The notes under the pieces are model-generated. The model did not search any database. It was not told where the DNA came from and worked only from the letters and a program-made list of their open reading frames with translations. A stretch of DNA of 64,000 nucleotides from Asterias rubens. Its lineage: Eukaryota; Echinodermata; Asteroidea; Forcipulatida; Asteriidae. The position numbers and the translations under genes are program-made. Shown piece after piece: positions 51,601 through 59,180 of this stretch. The stretch spans positions 12,002,866 through 12,066,865 of the forward strand of contig NC_047080.1 in the NCBI RefSeq assembly GCF_902459465.1, in the 5' to 3' direction. Position 1 is the first letter of the stretch; each line of letters begins with the position of its first letter.

Positions 51601-54600
51601 TTAAAACCCACCTCATGTTAATTGCCTACAACGGCACAGTTTTTATTCTGTTAATTGTGCCTTTTTGTCGCACCTTGAGAGCCTACTTGTTAGGTGGATA
51701 TGTTGCGCTTTACAAGTATTATATTAATAATATCAGATAAAATTGAAAATTTGTTCATTATAGTGCTCCTTGTCTTGTGGAGGCGGCACACAAGTTCGAG
51801 ATGTAACCTGTGAGAGAACCGACTTGAATGTAGAAGTACCTGAGATTCTTTGTACAGATGCTCGTCCAGATGATTCAAATGTCTGCAATGATTTTGAATG
51901 TCCTCAAGGTACTGCATGTATTCCTTTCCCATCACACCAAACTCGTTCTCACTATGTTCTGAAAAAAGTAGTCTTGGTGCAGGAGACACTAGTAATGTGC
52001 GCAGCTAGGGGGGATCGCGATGGTTGAGTGATAGTGTGAATAACAACGTCTTGCACCAAGACTACTCGCTCTGCTTCTTGGCCATATGTGTGTCAGCATG
52101 GATTGGTTGTCAAGAGATACCCTTGTATCTCCAGCTCAAACATGTTGTAGACACATCCTTCGTAATTCAGCTTGCCAGCTGCGGGAAAGGGAGGTTATCC
52201 CCCCCCCCCCCAAACAAAAAAATAATAAAAATAAACAAAAAAACAAATATGACAAATGACATAATTATTATAATATGTTGGTAATTTAATTGTTTGTTTG
52301 TTTGTTTTTCACACAGAGTGTGATCGAGTTCTGACGGAGAACAATCCCATCGTCCCACTGACTGCCCCTACTGCTGCTGAATACCAAGTCAATGCGACCT
52401 GCACCAATAACCTTGTTGTCCGTGTTGACTCCTGCGCCAAAATTGACATTTTGTCAATTGACATCGAGGAGTCGGCTCCAGGTGTTTGCGATGGTGACTA
52501 TCTTGAAGTGAGTAACCCCCCCCCCCATCCCCCTCTGAGGCCATCATCATAAAATAGACCTTAACACACATAATGTCATACCAGTAGGGCGGCCTCATGT
52601 GTGTTTCAGTTGTTTCGTCATCGTTTTACCCCTAAGATGGCAGCTTGATGATATATGGTCTATTCTTGATTGTGCCATTTTGGGAGTCAATGTCCCCATG
52701 TGTTATACAATCAATCATGACACTCTTAGTTGGGCTCCTTGGCGGCATGTTTAAATCTTCCCTGGTCTTTATGCAGGCAGCTTACTATGTTGTGGTCTCT
52801 GGGCCAGCATATCTCCTTACGACACTGACATAGCTCAAACACTGTCTTCCCCTCAGCTTCACCCCTTGAGTGTAGTGGCCCCTCTATAAAAACTTATAGT
52901 TTTTTATTATCACAAATGTCAACTCTAGAAAGTATTTTCTTATTTGAGCAGATCACATTCTTTTATCTGTTGATCCTAGTGTAGTTTGTTTATTATTTAG
53001 TTTGTTTTTGTTTTGTTTTCAGAATTTTGTAGCACTTTTGCATTTCGTTCCTTTGAAAAATACACTAAAAACTTTGTCCTATAAATTTAGGAAGTGATTT
53101 AATTATACATTCTAAATATCTATTTCTTGAATAGATAATTGATTCTAGTTTTCCAGAGCTTAACTTGAAACTTTGTGGTCAAGTGGCTCCCACTGGAACC
53201 TGGAGATCTCGCTCAAGTATTGTTAGAGTCGTATCCGCCACTGACGCAACGGACAACCAGCCTAACATGTATGTCCTGAACTATTCATTCGATGACGCTT
53301 GCCCGACTGGATCATATTCAACTACAGCTTGGTCTGCGGTAAGATGACGTTTTGTATTCGCTTTTTAGTAATAATAGTAAAAAATAATATAATAAAAATA
53401 AACATTTTTTTTTAAAGCACGTTATACACCCAAAGGGCGTCTCAAAGTGCTTCAAACATTAGTACCCTTGGTCAGTGGGCCATATTCATTCCTTAAACCT
53501 TCTCAGCTCCCTGTGGAGTATACAGCCTGTGCTGCCAAATATGTATCACACTATTATGCTAAATCAATCACAAGAACCATTCTGCCCTCACCCATCTGGG
53601 TGGAGAGAAGCAACTATAGTTAAGTGTCTTGCTCAGGGACACAAGTGTCACGAACTTAACTCAAACCCTCAATCGATAATTATGAAAAATTCAGAAGTGT
53701 ACAAATTACATTTAAATGGTAAACAAACACGTTATAAACCAGATCAAATAGCATTCCTGTCAAAAACTAATTCGCTGAAGTACCTGTTTAAGGATTAGAT
53801 GCAAATTTGTCTTATATTTAACACTTCCCCCACTCACGTTGCCTGTAAAAATTTAAAAGCACTTTATAGTCATCATCATACGTCAGTGTTTAGTAAAAAC
53901 CAAAGATATTATTTACTCTCTATGCAATTATGAAAGTGTAATTTTATGGACGTCTTGAACAGTTTTTTTTTCATAGAGCAATTTGTTGTTTTTTGTTACA
54001 TTGAGCCGGAGTCGATCTGCATTGGTTTTTTACGCTTTATACATTTTTCTTTTCTTATTTTCTTATATTATTATTTATTACATCTGTGACCCTAAGTTGA
54101 TAAAAATTGCTTTACACTTTTGCTATTAGTGCTCAGTATCATGTGGAAGTGGAACTAGGTCCAGATCCAGTCAGTGTGTTCTTCCGGATGGTTCAATTGG
54201 CCAGTTCTCAGATTGTCCTGGTATACCACCCACTGTCAGCGAAGCTTGCAACATGGGCGCGTGCCCAGAGTATTATTACAATACTGGAGACTTTTCTGAT
54301 GTGAGTAGTGACTTCCTTTTTTTCTTCTAGCTATGTTGTTATTCCAAGCTTTTGAAAATCAATAATGTGTATTTTTGTCTGCAAGTATTCCTGCACCAGC
54401 AGCTGAATAGCTTTCAGGTCGTTAATTATTTACATCAATGATCTTCCCCCTAACATTTACTTATTTTCAAGGCACTGGACACCTTTGGTAATTGTCAAAG
54501 ACCAGTCTTCTCACTTGGTGTATATATGCATAAAATAACAAACATGTAAAAATTTTGCGAGAGAATAATGGAAGAAAAAACACCCTTGTCGCACAAGTTG

Positions 54601-57310
54601 TGTGCTTTTAGATACTTTGAACTCGGGACCTCAACTGAGGTCTCTTATTCAATTCAAATATTTTCGTGTGAAATTACTTTTTTTTTCTCAAAAACTGCGT
54701 TACTTCAGAGGGAGCTGTTTCTGACAATGTTTTATACTATCAGCAGCTCTTCCGTGCTCGTTACCAAATAATTTTTCATGTTAACAATTATTTTGAGTAA
54801 TTACCAATAGTGTCCAGTGCCTTTAATCAACTTAAACCTGCAGGGCATTAGTCTAAACCGTCTTGATGATCAAATGGACCCTCCATTTATAATTGGCGTT
54901 GTATACAGATACGATTCAAAACTAGAGTTTGACGCTAAAGGGTAAACAGTAGCAGCAACATTGCAATTAATCTTGTCGAATAAATAATAACAATAATAGT
55001 AATAATCATGGTGTGTCTTCATGTGAGGACCAGCAGTGGTGAGGTCAAATGAGGTCACATTCACAAGACCCTTTTTAGGACTTATATTCTCCCTACCTTA
55101 GTCTGACTTCTGGTTGTATTTCTCCCTTGGAAAAATAAGAAAAGCTGCAATGAAAAGGCCTAAAAAGTTAGCCTTGGTGCAATTCCCCCCCCCCCCCCCC
55201 CGGACCAATAATCATGCCCGAGTCCATCTCCAAACAAAATAATGACTGATTGAATTTGTTGTTTCAGTGTTCAACAACGTGCGGCGCTGGAACTAGCACC
55301 CGTGTCGTTACGTGTCGTGCTGTGGCTGATGATACTGTTGTGAGTGTCAACCTTTGCTCTGACCTATCCACACCAGAAACCACAATGGCTTGTAATCTTC
55401 AACCGTGTGCTGACTTTGGTATGTAACAAAAATCTCCTGAAATAATAATAATAACAATAACACTTTGGGCCTAAATACGCTTTAACGTGCATAAACCTTA
55501 AATTACAAAAAGATGAAAAATAACAATAACTGTTATATAGCGCTTCATACTGGCGTTTCTACGTGCAAAAAACTAAAAGGAAAATTACTGAATTGGTTTT
55601 GTTAACAAAACAGTTGTTGTCAGTGTAAGCACATGATGTAATCCACCGTAAACACCATGCTACAAAGATGAACAACAATAACAATAACTGTTATATAGCG
55701 CTTCACACTGCCATTTAAGTGCAAAAACCTTAAAAAGAACAGTACAGAATTGGTTTTTGCAGACAAAACTTTTGCTAGCAGTGTACACACTTTATGTAAT
55801 CCACCATATACCAGTACATAATTTTGGATTCACCCATATACACTGATCTGTGTTAGCACTGTATACTCAATAATTTCCTGAGCTCCGTGAACAAAAATCA
55901 CAGGCATATTACTCAATTTGTGTTCTTTTTTTCCCTTTTAATAGTGGTAAATGATCCATCAACCACAAGGGCTCTGGTATTGGGGGATACTGGAACCATT
56001 ACGAGCCCAAACTACCCGAGCAATTATCCTGATAGTTTGAATGGGGAGCTTATACTGACCTATGAGGCAGGAACAATACTCAAGATCACCATCAATCAAT
56101 TGGCCCTCGTCTTTGATACTCCTTGTGCAAATGGCGACAGTATAAATGTAAGTCTTTCATATTCGTCTTTCATATTCGTGTCGTGACCGGAGAAAAAGCT
56201 TTCGCATAAAGACACCTAATTCATTTGAATCTGAACTGCTGAAGTGGCATCACTTGATTTTGATTTTACCACGGTCGATTTCAGAAAGAGTTAGAACTAG
56301 TCCTAGGAGATATTAAAGCTTAAGGTTAGGTTGGGACAAGTAACTCGTCCTAACTCGAGATAAGACAATTCTTAACTCTTTGTGAAATCCACCCTGGTTC
56401 ATTTGTGTACTTATGGATGAGAATGAAACAAGGCTACTGGGACCGGGGAAGAAACCCTAGTCTGAAGGGTGCTTCGAAATGGTAGACCTGAGTAGTCAGC
56501 CAATGGTCTACTAGCCTGGGTTAAAATAAATGACCTTGGGTTTAAATTATTGCATACTTGAATTCACTTATTGCAAAACCTGACCCAATGGAGTAGTAGT
56601 GTGTCATTCAGTGTCTTCCCTGGCTTAAGCTTCGGCTATGGCCAGCTTTGGCTATGGCCTGCTGTGCCTATGACCAGCTCCCCATGGAGGCGCCTTGTAC
56701 CCACGCATGCTACGTGCGCTCCCACCAGTCCCTCCACACCCTTCACTGCAGACTGCTTCCCTCCACAAAGAGGCTCCATTTGCGGCAGACATACATCATT
56801 CAGTGTCTTCTCTGGCTTACGCTTCGGCTATGGCCAGCTTTGGCTTTGACTGTACTCAGCTGTGACAATGTGGAGGGAGGAATAGAACTTTTTAGCTACC
56901 GCTGAATCTGTTTAGTTTGGTCATGGCCTTTACACTAGAAAGTTACTCAGCTGTCCATTTCAAATGCATCAAATCAGTGAGTAGCTTTTCTTCAACTTTG
57001 TATGAAAAGTGCAGATGAACAGGGGACTTGATTCTCACACCAGATGCCTCAAGTTTGTTGTTAACAGCACAATGTGGAGAAATACATTTATGAAGAAATC
57101 TCTCTCCAAAATATGACACAATCTTTATTTTTTATTTTCTGTCAACAGATTTCTTCAGGCACCAGTACTTTGGCCATTTGCTCAGCACTTGTGACCCCTT
57201 CAGATTGGTTCAGTAGCCCAGGTGAACTGACAACAACAATCACTTTCACAACAAGTGCAACCAACTCTGATATGGGTTTCAGTGCCACATATGAGGTCCT
57301 ATCCAACTAG
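15622..57310 (+). CDS. Giant secreted ADAMTS-like metalloprotease with 22 TSP1 and 12 CUB domains, 57 exons
   Basis: Predicted secreted zinc endopeptidase of the extracellular matrix. The 57 coding exons sum to 9,795 nt (3,264 aa plus TAG) and every junction keeps the frame; all introns are GT-AG except GC-AG after exon 25. Domain order: signal peptide (1-25); prodomain (26-207) ending in furin site RQKR (204-207); catalytic domain with HEIGHSLGMYHD (350-361) and Met-turn IMA (373-375); disintegrin-like domain (400-510); ten TSP1 repeats (510-1123); then TSP1-CUB modules to the end. No membrane segment or GPI signal is evident. Typical ADAMTS Cys-rich and spacer domains are not seen between disintegrin-like and TSP1 regions. 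Known ADAMTSs process matrix proteins or von Willebrand factor; the substrate here is unknown. One gene rather than two is supported by continuous phases and the absence of an internal start or poly(A) site between modules. Exon coordinates are in the sub-entries. Confidence 0.88.
15709..19461. other. Protease intron 1 (3.75 kb)
   Basis: Holds the MITE at 16301-16418, a GATTTGAAAC/GGTAACACCATG relative near 16872-16980 and a GGGTCGAAACGTCAGGCC repeat at 17148-17232. No coding exon is seen. Long first introns often hold enhancers, but none can be named here. Confidence 0.5.
16301..16418. mobile_element. Short fold-back MITE with TTTCCGTATGGCGCCACCAC ends, protease intron 1
   Basis: 118 bp. 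The left end TTTCCGTATGGCGCCACCAC returns inverted as GTGGTGGCGCCATACGGAAA at the right, with an AT-rich loop. The flanks ACTT/CTTT could hold a short target duplication, but this is not certain. Confidence 0.85.
20438..20470 (+). pseudogene. Relic duplicate of the start of protease exon 4
   Basis: A TTTAG acceptor is followed by codons IETTVETDAF and then TAG. The true exon 4 at 20558 begins IEATVKTKGAVF. The pyrimidine-rich lead-ins (TTTCACTTT..TTAACT) also match, so about 100-120 bp including the acceptor was tandemly duplicated and decayed. If spliced in from exon 3 (phase 0) it would stop translation within the prodomain. Confidence 0.65.
21138..23132 (+). other. Catalytic metalloprotease domain exons 5-9
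   Basis: Exons 21138-21283, 21487-21570, 21767-21864, 22458-22607, 22998-23132. The reprolysin core is complete: IYVEASVVAD after the furin site, the zinc-binding motif split by intron 8 (HEIGHS, then LGMYHDGG), three His ligands H350, H354, H360, catalytic E351, and Met-turn M374 in NIMATV. All residues needed for zinc hydrolysis are present, so an active enzyme is predicted. Confidence 0.93.
23380..23565 (-). mobile_element. tRNA-derived SINE family 3, in protease intron 9
   Basis: On the minus strand GTCAGGTTGGTGTAGTAGTG and GGTTTGAATCCCACAGG form A- and B-box-like sequences. A body with GGGTTTTCCTCCCACATC follows. Confidence 0.65.
23659..24438 (+). other. Disintegrin-like domain exons 10-12
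   Basis: Exons 23659-23818, 24119-24217, 24368-24438 (residues about 400-510). The pattern YNASQQCAMTF, CKALVCKTG, PPLDGTRCG and CIQGEC follows the ADAMTS disintegrin-like consensus (YD-QQC, C-LWC, P--DGT-CG, C--G-C). It carries no RGD. The next exon starts TSP1-type sequence directly. Confidence 0.85.
25109..25719 (+). repeat. Minisatellite, 13 units of 47 bp, in protease intron 12
   Basis: The core ACGCATAAGGAGACTTC recurs at an exact 47-bp spacing, with CGCATAAGG at 25117, 25164, 25211 and so on to 25681. Units differ mainly at three spots: A/T after CTTC, C/A/G before ATGTC, and TT/AA at the unit junction. Sites are shuffled between units, as expected from unequal exchange or gene conversion. 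There are no unique spacers. Confidence 0.97.
25750..30368 (+). other. First TSP1 array, exons 13-21 (ten repeats)
   Basis: Exons 25750-25917, 26263-26476, 26853-27038, 27152-27520, 27731-27910, 28339-28484, 28936-29149, 29528-29682, 30161-30368. Most repeats carry CSVTCG with GxxxR and closing Cys, matching the CxxS/TCxxG O-fucosylation motif. An intron commonly falls just before CS (phase 0). Exon 16 (369 nt) fuses two repeats, consistent with intron loss. The exon 13 repeat is degenerate (no CSxxCG), and the exon 19 repeat lacks part of the motif (ACNCSGIQTR). The first Trp of the usual WxxW is mostly missing. Confidence 0.87.
29730..29989. repeat. Palindromic GCCCAATTTCATG element in protease intron 20
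   Basis: Begins GCCCAATTTCATGACTCTGC and ends GCAGAGCCATGAGATTTGGC, with internal GCTTAC/GTAAGC words. Same family as 1873-2124. Confidence 0.75.
30405..30720 (-). mobile_element. tRNA-derived SINE family 1, in protease intron 21
   Basis: Read on the minus strand the head has a pol III A-box-like TGGCGGAATGGATAAGAGC and a B-box GGTTGAATCC, resembling a tRNA-Leu/Ser head. The body (CACCTGAAGGGCATCTCAAAG) then ends in ATT/TTA repeats. Related copies lie at 50865-51090, 53375-53680 and 58535-58858. Confidence 0.75.
30811..31960 (+). other. TSP1-CUB module 1 (exons 22-23)
   Basis: Exon 22 (30811-31197, 387 nt) holds a TSP1 repeat (CSVSCGEG) fused to the first half of a CUB domain. Exon 23 (31760-31960) holds the second half (LCGNSYDLP to VTEWSD). 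In later modules the TSP1 and CUB-N parts are separate exons, so exon 22 probably lost an intron. Confidence 0.85.
32645..33876 (+). other. TSP1-CUB module 2 (exons 24-26), with GC donor
   Basis: Exons 32645-32792 (TSP1), 33153-33340 (CUB-N), 33699-33876 (CUB-C). The donor after 33340 is AAG|GCAAGT, the only non-GT donor in the gene. Exon 26 is 178 nt with phases 0-1, shorter than other CUB-C exons, and lacks the usual W-E/D linker. It runs directly into another CUB. Confidence 0.85.
33374..33480. repeat. Fold-back TTAGGACTAG family, partial copy 2
   Basis: ACCGATTTCACCAAACTCTTCCTAACTT leads in, with CTCGAGATAGG inside. It follows exon 25 closely, and the right arm is incomplete. Confidence 0.6.
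34282..34423. repeat. Fold-back TTAGGACTAG family, copy 3
   Basis: Contains CTCGTTAGGAGATATTAAAA and GTTAGGACGAGTGACTCGTC, and ends ACTCTTTGTGAAATCCACCC. It lies just before protease exon 27. Confidence 0.75.
34490..35151 (+). other. CUB-only module (exons 27-28) with no TSP1 exon
   Basis: Exons 34490-34677 and 34954-35151 encode one full CUB (SCISEIS..FSPNYPAEYG..; LCGSELPRP). It follows the previous CUB with no TSP1 exon between. The intron between carries a degenerate TGAT repeat. The TSP1 exon of this unit was apparently lost or never copied. Confidence 0.85.
34780..34930 (+). repeat. Degenerate TGAT microsatellite
   Basis: Runs of TGATTGATTGACTGATTTGT type repeat before exon 28 of the protease, ending in a clean TGATTGATTGATTGATT. 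Confidence 0.8.
35690..36121 (-). mobile_element. LINE (CR1/L2-like) reverse-transcriptase tail, decayed
   Basis: On the minus strand, two frames joined by a frameshift give HISPLLRDLHWLPVAKRI, YKSLNNLFPSYLSSLL, APWLWNNLLAHVRNST and FKKALKTHLF. This is the characteristic C-terminal end of CR1/L2-type non-LTR retrotransposon proteins. It is 5'-truncated and cannot be functional. It lies in protease intron 28, ending about 40 bp before exon 29. Confidence 0.8.
37006..37190. mobile_element. Fold-back element GGCCCGGTCACAT / GTGTGACTCTGCC, protease intron 30
   Basis: GATAATGAGAACGAAAA and ATTAACAATGCA at the left are mirrored as TGCATTGTTAAT and TTTTCGTTATCA at the right. Non-coding MITE-like unit. 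Confidence 0.65.
37540..37735 (-). mobile_element. tRNA-derived SINE family 2, in protease intron 30
   Basis: On the minus strand AGTCTAGTTGGTAAGACACTG (A-box-like) and GGGTTCAAATCCCACCC (B-box) form a tRNA-like head. A body with CAGAGCTCAGGCAAGTACCG follows. The same family is on the plus strand at 39778-39935. Confidence 0.75.
38262..38380. repeat. Fold-back TTAGGACTAG family, copy 4
   Basis: GGTGGATTTCACAAAGAGTT at the left mirrors TATCTTTGTGAAACCGGCCC at the right, with CTAGTCCTAAGTTAGG inside. It ends about 70 bp before protease exon 32. Confidence 0.8.
38447..40220 (+). other. TSP1-CUB module 4 (exons 32-34)
   Basis: Exons 38447-38591 (TSP1, CSVTCGSGMRTR), 39051-39247 (CUB-N, FLTSPGFPNEEY), 40026-40220 (CUB-C ending AGDYGP). 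Phases 0-1-0-0. Confidence 0.87.
39778..39935 (+). mobile_element. tRNA-derived SINE family 2, in protease intron 33
   Basis: Head GGTCTAGTTGGTAAGACAC, B-box-like GGGTTGAATCACACCC, then CACAGAGCTCGCAAAGTACTG and ATATCGGTAAAACCAAA, matching the 37540-37735 copy in the opposite orientation. Confidence 0.75.
40240..40410. repeat. GTAGGATTTGAAACTTTGC fold-back family copy
   Basis: AGGTTTGCGGTAACACCGTG at the left is mirrored by TTGTTACCACATCGCAAACC at the right. Relatives with GATTTGAAAC(C/T)TTGC and GGTAACACCATG are at about 16872-16980, 37314-37445 and 48887-49055. Confidence 0.65.
40466..40708. repeat. Palindromic CCCAATTTCA element in protease intron 34
   Basis: Ends ACCCAATTTCAAAAAGCCTG and CAGGCTTTATGAAATTGGGC form long arms. 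GTGCTTACAGG and GAAATTTC blocks are mirrored inside. A diverged relative of 1873-2124. Confidence 0.7.
41130..41270. repeat. Fold-back TTAGGACTAG family, copy 5
   Basis: GGTTGGATTTCACAAAGAGT at the left mirrors ACTCTTTCTGAAATCGACCC at the right. It is followed directly by the end of a SINE-like copy ending in ATT repeats. Confidence 0.8.
41756..41840 (+). repeat. GGGTCGAAACGTCAGGCC dispersed repeat
   Basis: CATGTTTGTTGTGTTGTCAT, then GAGAAAGGCTCTGCAAGGG and TCGAAACGTCAGGCC. A near-identical copy is at 17148-17232 and weaker ones at 14228-14350 and 22309-22440, all in the same orientation. Confidence 0.7.
42732..44226 (+). other. TSP1-CUB module 6 (exons 38-40)
   Basis: Exons 42732-42873 (TSP1, CDVSCGGGTQMR), 43212-43402 (CUB-N, FITSPDFPAEY), 44032-44226 (CUB-C, RYCGSSTE to GPFSE). 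The first Ser of CSxSCG is Asp here. Phases 0-1-0-0. Confidence 0.87.
42950..43130 (+). repeat. Tandem pair of GGTAACACCATGTGTGTCTACTTGCC units
   Basis: Two adjacent copies share TGTGTCTACTTGCCAGGTAGG and GAGAACTGTCTTGCT. Single relatives are at 6340-6440 (upstream of OATP) and, weaker, around 5340-5420. Protease intron 38. Confidence 0.7.
44895..45194. mobile_element. 300-bp fold-back element, protease intron 40
   Basis: Ends CATAGAGTTATATAC.. and ..TATATAACTCTATG, with GAACTAGAGGGCGCACTGG mirrored as CCAGTGCGCCCTCTAGTTC. Inside, a block with CAACTTA(C/G)AAAATGGCCGC occurs twice. Confidence 0.85.
45324..47040 (+). other. TSP1-CUB module 7 (exons 41-43)
   Basis: Exons 45324-45465 (TSP1, CSRPCGGGIQ), 46229-46413 (CUB-N), 46837-47040 (CUB-C, RICGRSTPQ to SEWQD). 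The TSP1 has Pro at the O-fucosylation position, so that Ser/Thr site is lost. Phases 0-1-0-0. Confidence 0.86.
45830..46148 (-). mobile_element. GGCACTGGA MITE, worn copy in protease intron 41
   Basis: Shares the interior of the 6802-7152 element in reverse (ATATGCATAAAATAA, CTCAATTGGTCATTGAAGTTGCAAGAGAATA in part, ATTATTTTGAGTAATGACC). The termini are eroded. Confidence 0.7.
47954..49744 (+). other. TSP1-CUB module 8 (exons 44-47), CUB-C split by an extra intron
   Basis: Exons 47954-48095 (TSP1, CDRECGGGT), 48406-48587 (CUB-N), 49295-49402 and 49631-49744 (CUB-C in two pieces, 108+114 nt). Other modules encode CUB-C in one exon, so this is an intron gain or a retained ancestral intron. Its TSP1 lacks the Ser/Thr of CxxS/TC. 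Confidence 0.85.
50096..51414 (+). other. TSP1-CUB module 9 (exons 48-50)
   Basis: Exons 50096-50240 (TSP1, CSVTCGEGINTR), 50409-50602 (CUB-N), 51217-51414 (CUB-C, EYCGSTVAP to GQFSQ). The CUB-N lacks the usual SPxFPxxY motif. Phases 0-1-0-0. Confidence 0.86.
50865..51090 (-). mobile_element. SINE family 1, headless copy in protease intron 49
   Basis: Shares TATATAGCACTTTATACACC, GAAGGGCATCTCA, CTCCCTGGGGAGTATACAGC and GTACCCATTTCCCC with the other copies. The tRNA-like head is missing. Confidence 0.7.
51430..51720 (+). mobile_element. LINE 3' fragment, protease intron 50
   Basis: Translated pieces GDRSFRTAANNLPHIVRS and a following SSFKTSLKTHLM-like tail match the C-terminal end of CR1/L2-like LINE proteins, with a 3' end rich in GTATTATATTAATAA. 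It is interrupted by frameshifts. Confidence 0.6.
51764..53338 (+). other. TSP1-CUB module 10 (exons 51-53)
   Basis: Exons 51764-51908 (TSP1, CSLSCGGGTQVR), 52317-52507 (CUB-N), 53135-53338 (CUB-C, KLCGQVAPT to TTAWSA). Phases 0-1-0-0. Confidence 0.86.
53375..53680 (-). mobile_element. SINE family 1, worn copy in protease intron 53
   Basis: Carries ACACCCAAAGGGCGTCTCAAAG, TGTGGAGTATACAGCCTGTGC and AGTGTCTTGCTCAGGGACAC in part. The tRNA-like head is degraded to ACGAACTTAACTCAAACCCTC. Confidence 0.7.
54471..54822 (-). mobile_element. GGCACTGGA MITE, near-full copy in protease intron 54
   Basis: Begins AAGGCACTGGACACC and ends AGTGTCCAGTGCCTTTAA, about 350 bp, in reverse orientation to the 6802-7152 copy. 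The TTAA flank is clear on the right and altered on the left. Confidence 0.8.
56273..56397. repeat. Fold-back TTAGGACTAG family, copy 6
   Basis: GGTCGATTTCAGAAAGAGTT at the left mirrors AACTCTTTGTGAAATCCACC at the right, with GGACAAGTAACTCGTCC in the centre. Protease intron 56. Confidence 0.8.
56604..56850 (+). repeat. Duplicated TTCGGCTATGGCCAGCTTTGG block
   Basis: A segment with CATTCAGTGTCTTC, CTGGCTTA and GCTTCGGCTATGGCCAGC occurs at about 56605-56655 and again at 56797-56846, flanking a GC-richer stretch in protease intron 56. The open frame through it has no recognised protein match. Confidence 0.7.
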
Positions 57311-57959
57311 AGTACAACAGGGCTGTGTGAGGAGTTCCTACCTTTTTGCAAACATGATTTTTTTTAAGTGTAACAAAGTCGTAAGCACAAAAACAACGGC
57401 AAATAATTAGATACAATAGTTTGACCTGGGTTTCGATTTCACAAAGCAAGAAAAATTATTGTAAGACAACTGTTCAATATTACTACAAGTATTGTGACAT
57501 CACACTTGACTAAACAATTGATTTGCAGTTTAGATCAATCTTAGCTCTTGATGAAATCGGCCCCAGAATGAGTTATGACCTTCTTGCACGATTAGCTTAT
57601 TAAATATTTTGTACTCCAAGAGTTATCAGGAACACATTTGTCTGTCAACAAATGAAATTAAATCTGACGTTTAGAGTAGACATAGACAAAAACTTTTATC
57701 CAAATAATGTCCAATTAATCCACAAAAATGTATATTTTGTCTATTAATTATTGCGCTTGGTAGTCGTGGGAAACCCTTATCAAGGCTCCTGAATCCAACG
57801 CTCTCTAAAAGTTTTTTATAACTTCAAGCAAATAATTAAAGAGTAGATTAGATTCACCAGATTTATAAACTTCTAGTCTTATTTTTATTATAAATCTTAA
57901 CCCCAATTGATGTAAACATCTATATATATTTTGTGATTTGTACAATTAAAAAAAAATTA

Positions 57960-57965
57960 AATAAA
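57960..57965 (+). terminator. Candidate poly(A) signal of the giant protease gene
   Basis: AATAAA about 650 nt past the TAG stop, in AT-rich sequence. Alternatives are AATAAA at 58476 and 58486. Which one is used cannot be told from sequence alone. Confidence 0.45.
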
Positions 57966-58534
57966 GTCAGTTTTACTGTGTCTGTACATGCATATGGAAG
58001 ATTTCCTGCACTAGATTTATAAATGCTGGTAAATTTTGTAGTATTTATTGAACCAAACATTCCTCAAGTGTTGTATTGTCAACAAATTACATTCCAACAG
58101 GCTCAACAATATAATATGACATGAAATACAAAGTTGTCTTTCCTCCAAACAAGATTGGTCTAGTCTTGAGTTTTTCTTAGTAAATAACTTGTAACTATAG
58201 TTTTTTTCCAGAGGAAACACGGGTCGAGTTCACTGACTAGAACAAAATAACAACTTTTATAGCAAGGCAAAGTGTACATTTGATTAGAACTGATTTTTGT
58301 CTTCATCTATTAGACATTGAATTGTTGTCAACATTTACTCCATCATTTTTAAGTGTAGTGTACAATAGTTGATTACTTGTGGTATTTTTTTATAACCGGA
58401 ATATATTTTTGTGTGTACTTTGTAACCTAAAAATAATAATAATAATAATCAGGCTTTGGTGTTCGAGACATTTTTAATAAAACAAAATAAACATCAACGT
58501 GGACTACAGTTATTTTACTTTTTTAAATTAATAA

Positions 58535-58858
58535 CAGAAATAATAATAATAACAAAAACTAGTTTTTTATATAGCGCTTCCAACATCATTACCACTGGTA
58601 ACTGGGCCATCCAATTCATTCCTTAAACCATCTCAGGTCCCTGGGAGTATACAGCCTGTGCAACAAATATGTGCTATTAAGCTAAATCAATCACAAGAAT
58701 AATTTGCAGGTTCCCGTTTACCCCTTGTTGGAGAGAAGCAATTATAATTAAGTGTCTTGCTCAGGGACATAAGTGTCATGACCAAGACTCTGCTTAGCAG
58801 AAACATCAGAGCTTAAGTTCAGTGTTTTTTTCCTGCTCGGCCATGACACCCTACAGTG
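58535..58858 (-). mobile_element. SINE family 1 copy between the protease and sulfiredoxin genes
   Basis: Full-length layout: ATAATAATAACAA end, TATATAGCGCTTCCAACATC, GGGAGTATACAGCCTGTGC, GTGTCTTGCTCAGGGACA, and a head reading TGTCATGGCCGAGCAGG on the minus strand. Confidence 0.75.
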
Positions 58859-59180
58859 CAATAATTGGCAGTAAATTTTAACTTAAATTGTGTACTGTAG
58901 TTGCAAGAAAAGCCTTGTTTAAATGAATTGGTTAATATTTCAATATGAAAAGAGCACAACAAACTTCAAAGAATCGGTAAATGTTGGTGGATTATTTTTT
59001 AGTTCAAATTAATACTTGTTAACATCCCTTCCCTAATATGTGACAAGTGAATAGAAGAAAAAGCATCACTGGTTAATACAATTGTTTAAGTTTCTATTCC
59101 TTTTTTAAAATTTTGTCTTTACATCCCTCCAAAAATTGATATCAAAAAGACCGACCCAGCCAACCCACCGCAAACGCCTA

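Larger units (their letters stand above)
54130..57310 (+). other. C-terminal module 11: two TSP1 repeats and last CUB (exons 54-57)
   Basis: Exons 54130-54300 (TSP1 plus lead of the next repeat, 171 nt, phases 0-0), 55268-55418 (TSP1, CSTTCGAGTSTR), 55945-56147 (CUB-N, ITSPNYPSNYP), 57149-57310 (CUB-C and stop). The double TSP1 has the exon style of the first array (compare exons 15 and 17). The protein ends soon after the CUB fold with no membrane anchor. Confidence 0.87.
57311..59180. other. 3' UTR and intergenic region between convergent protease and sulfiredoxin genes
   Basis: AT-rich. Includes poly(A) signals at 57960 and 58476-58491 and the SINE copy at 58535-58858. No gene is recognised. 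Confidence 0.5.

Noticed and set aside
56571..56905. Open frames of 92 and 85 codons in protease intron 56
   Set aside because: They cover a duplicated GC-richer block, end without splice signals in the protease phase, and match no domain.
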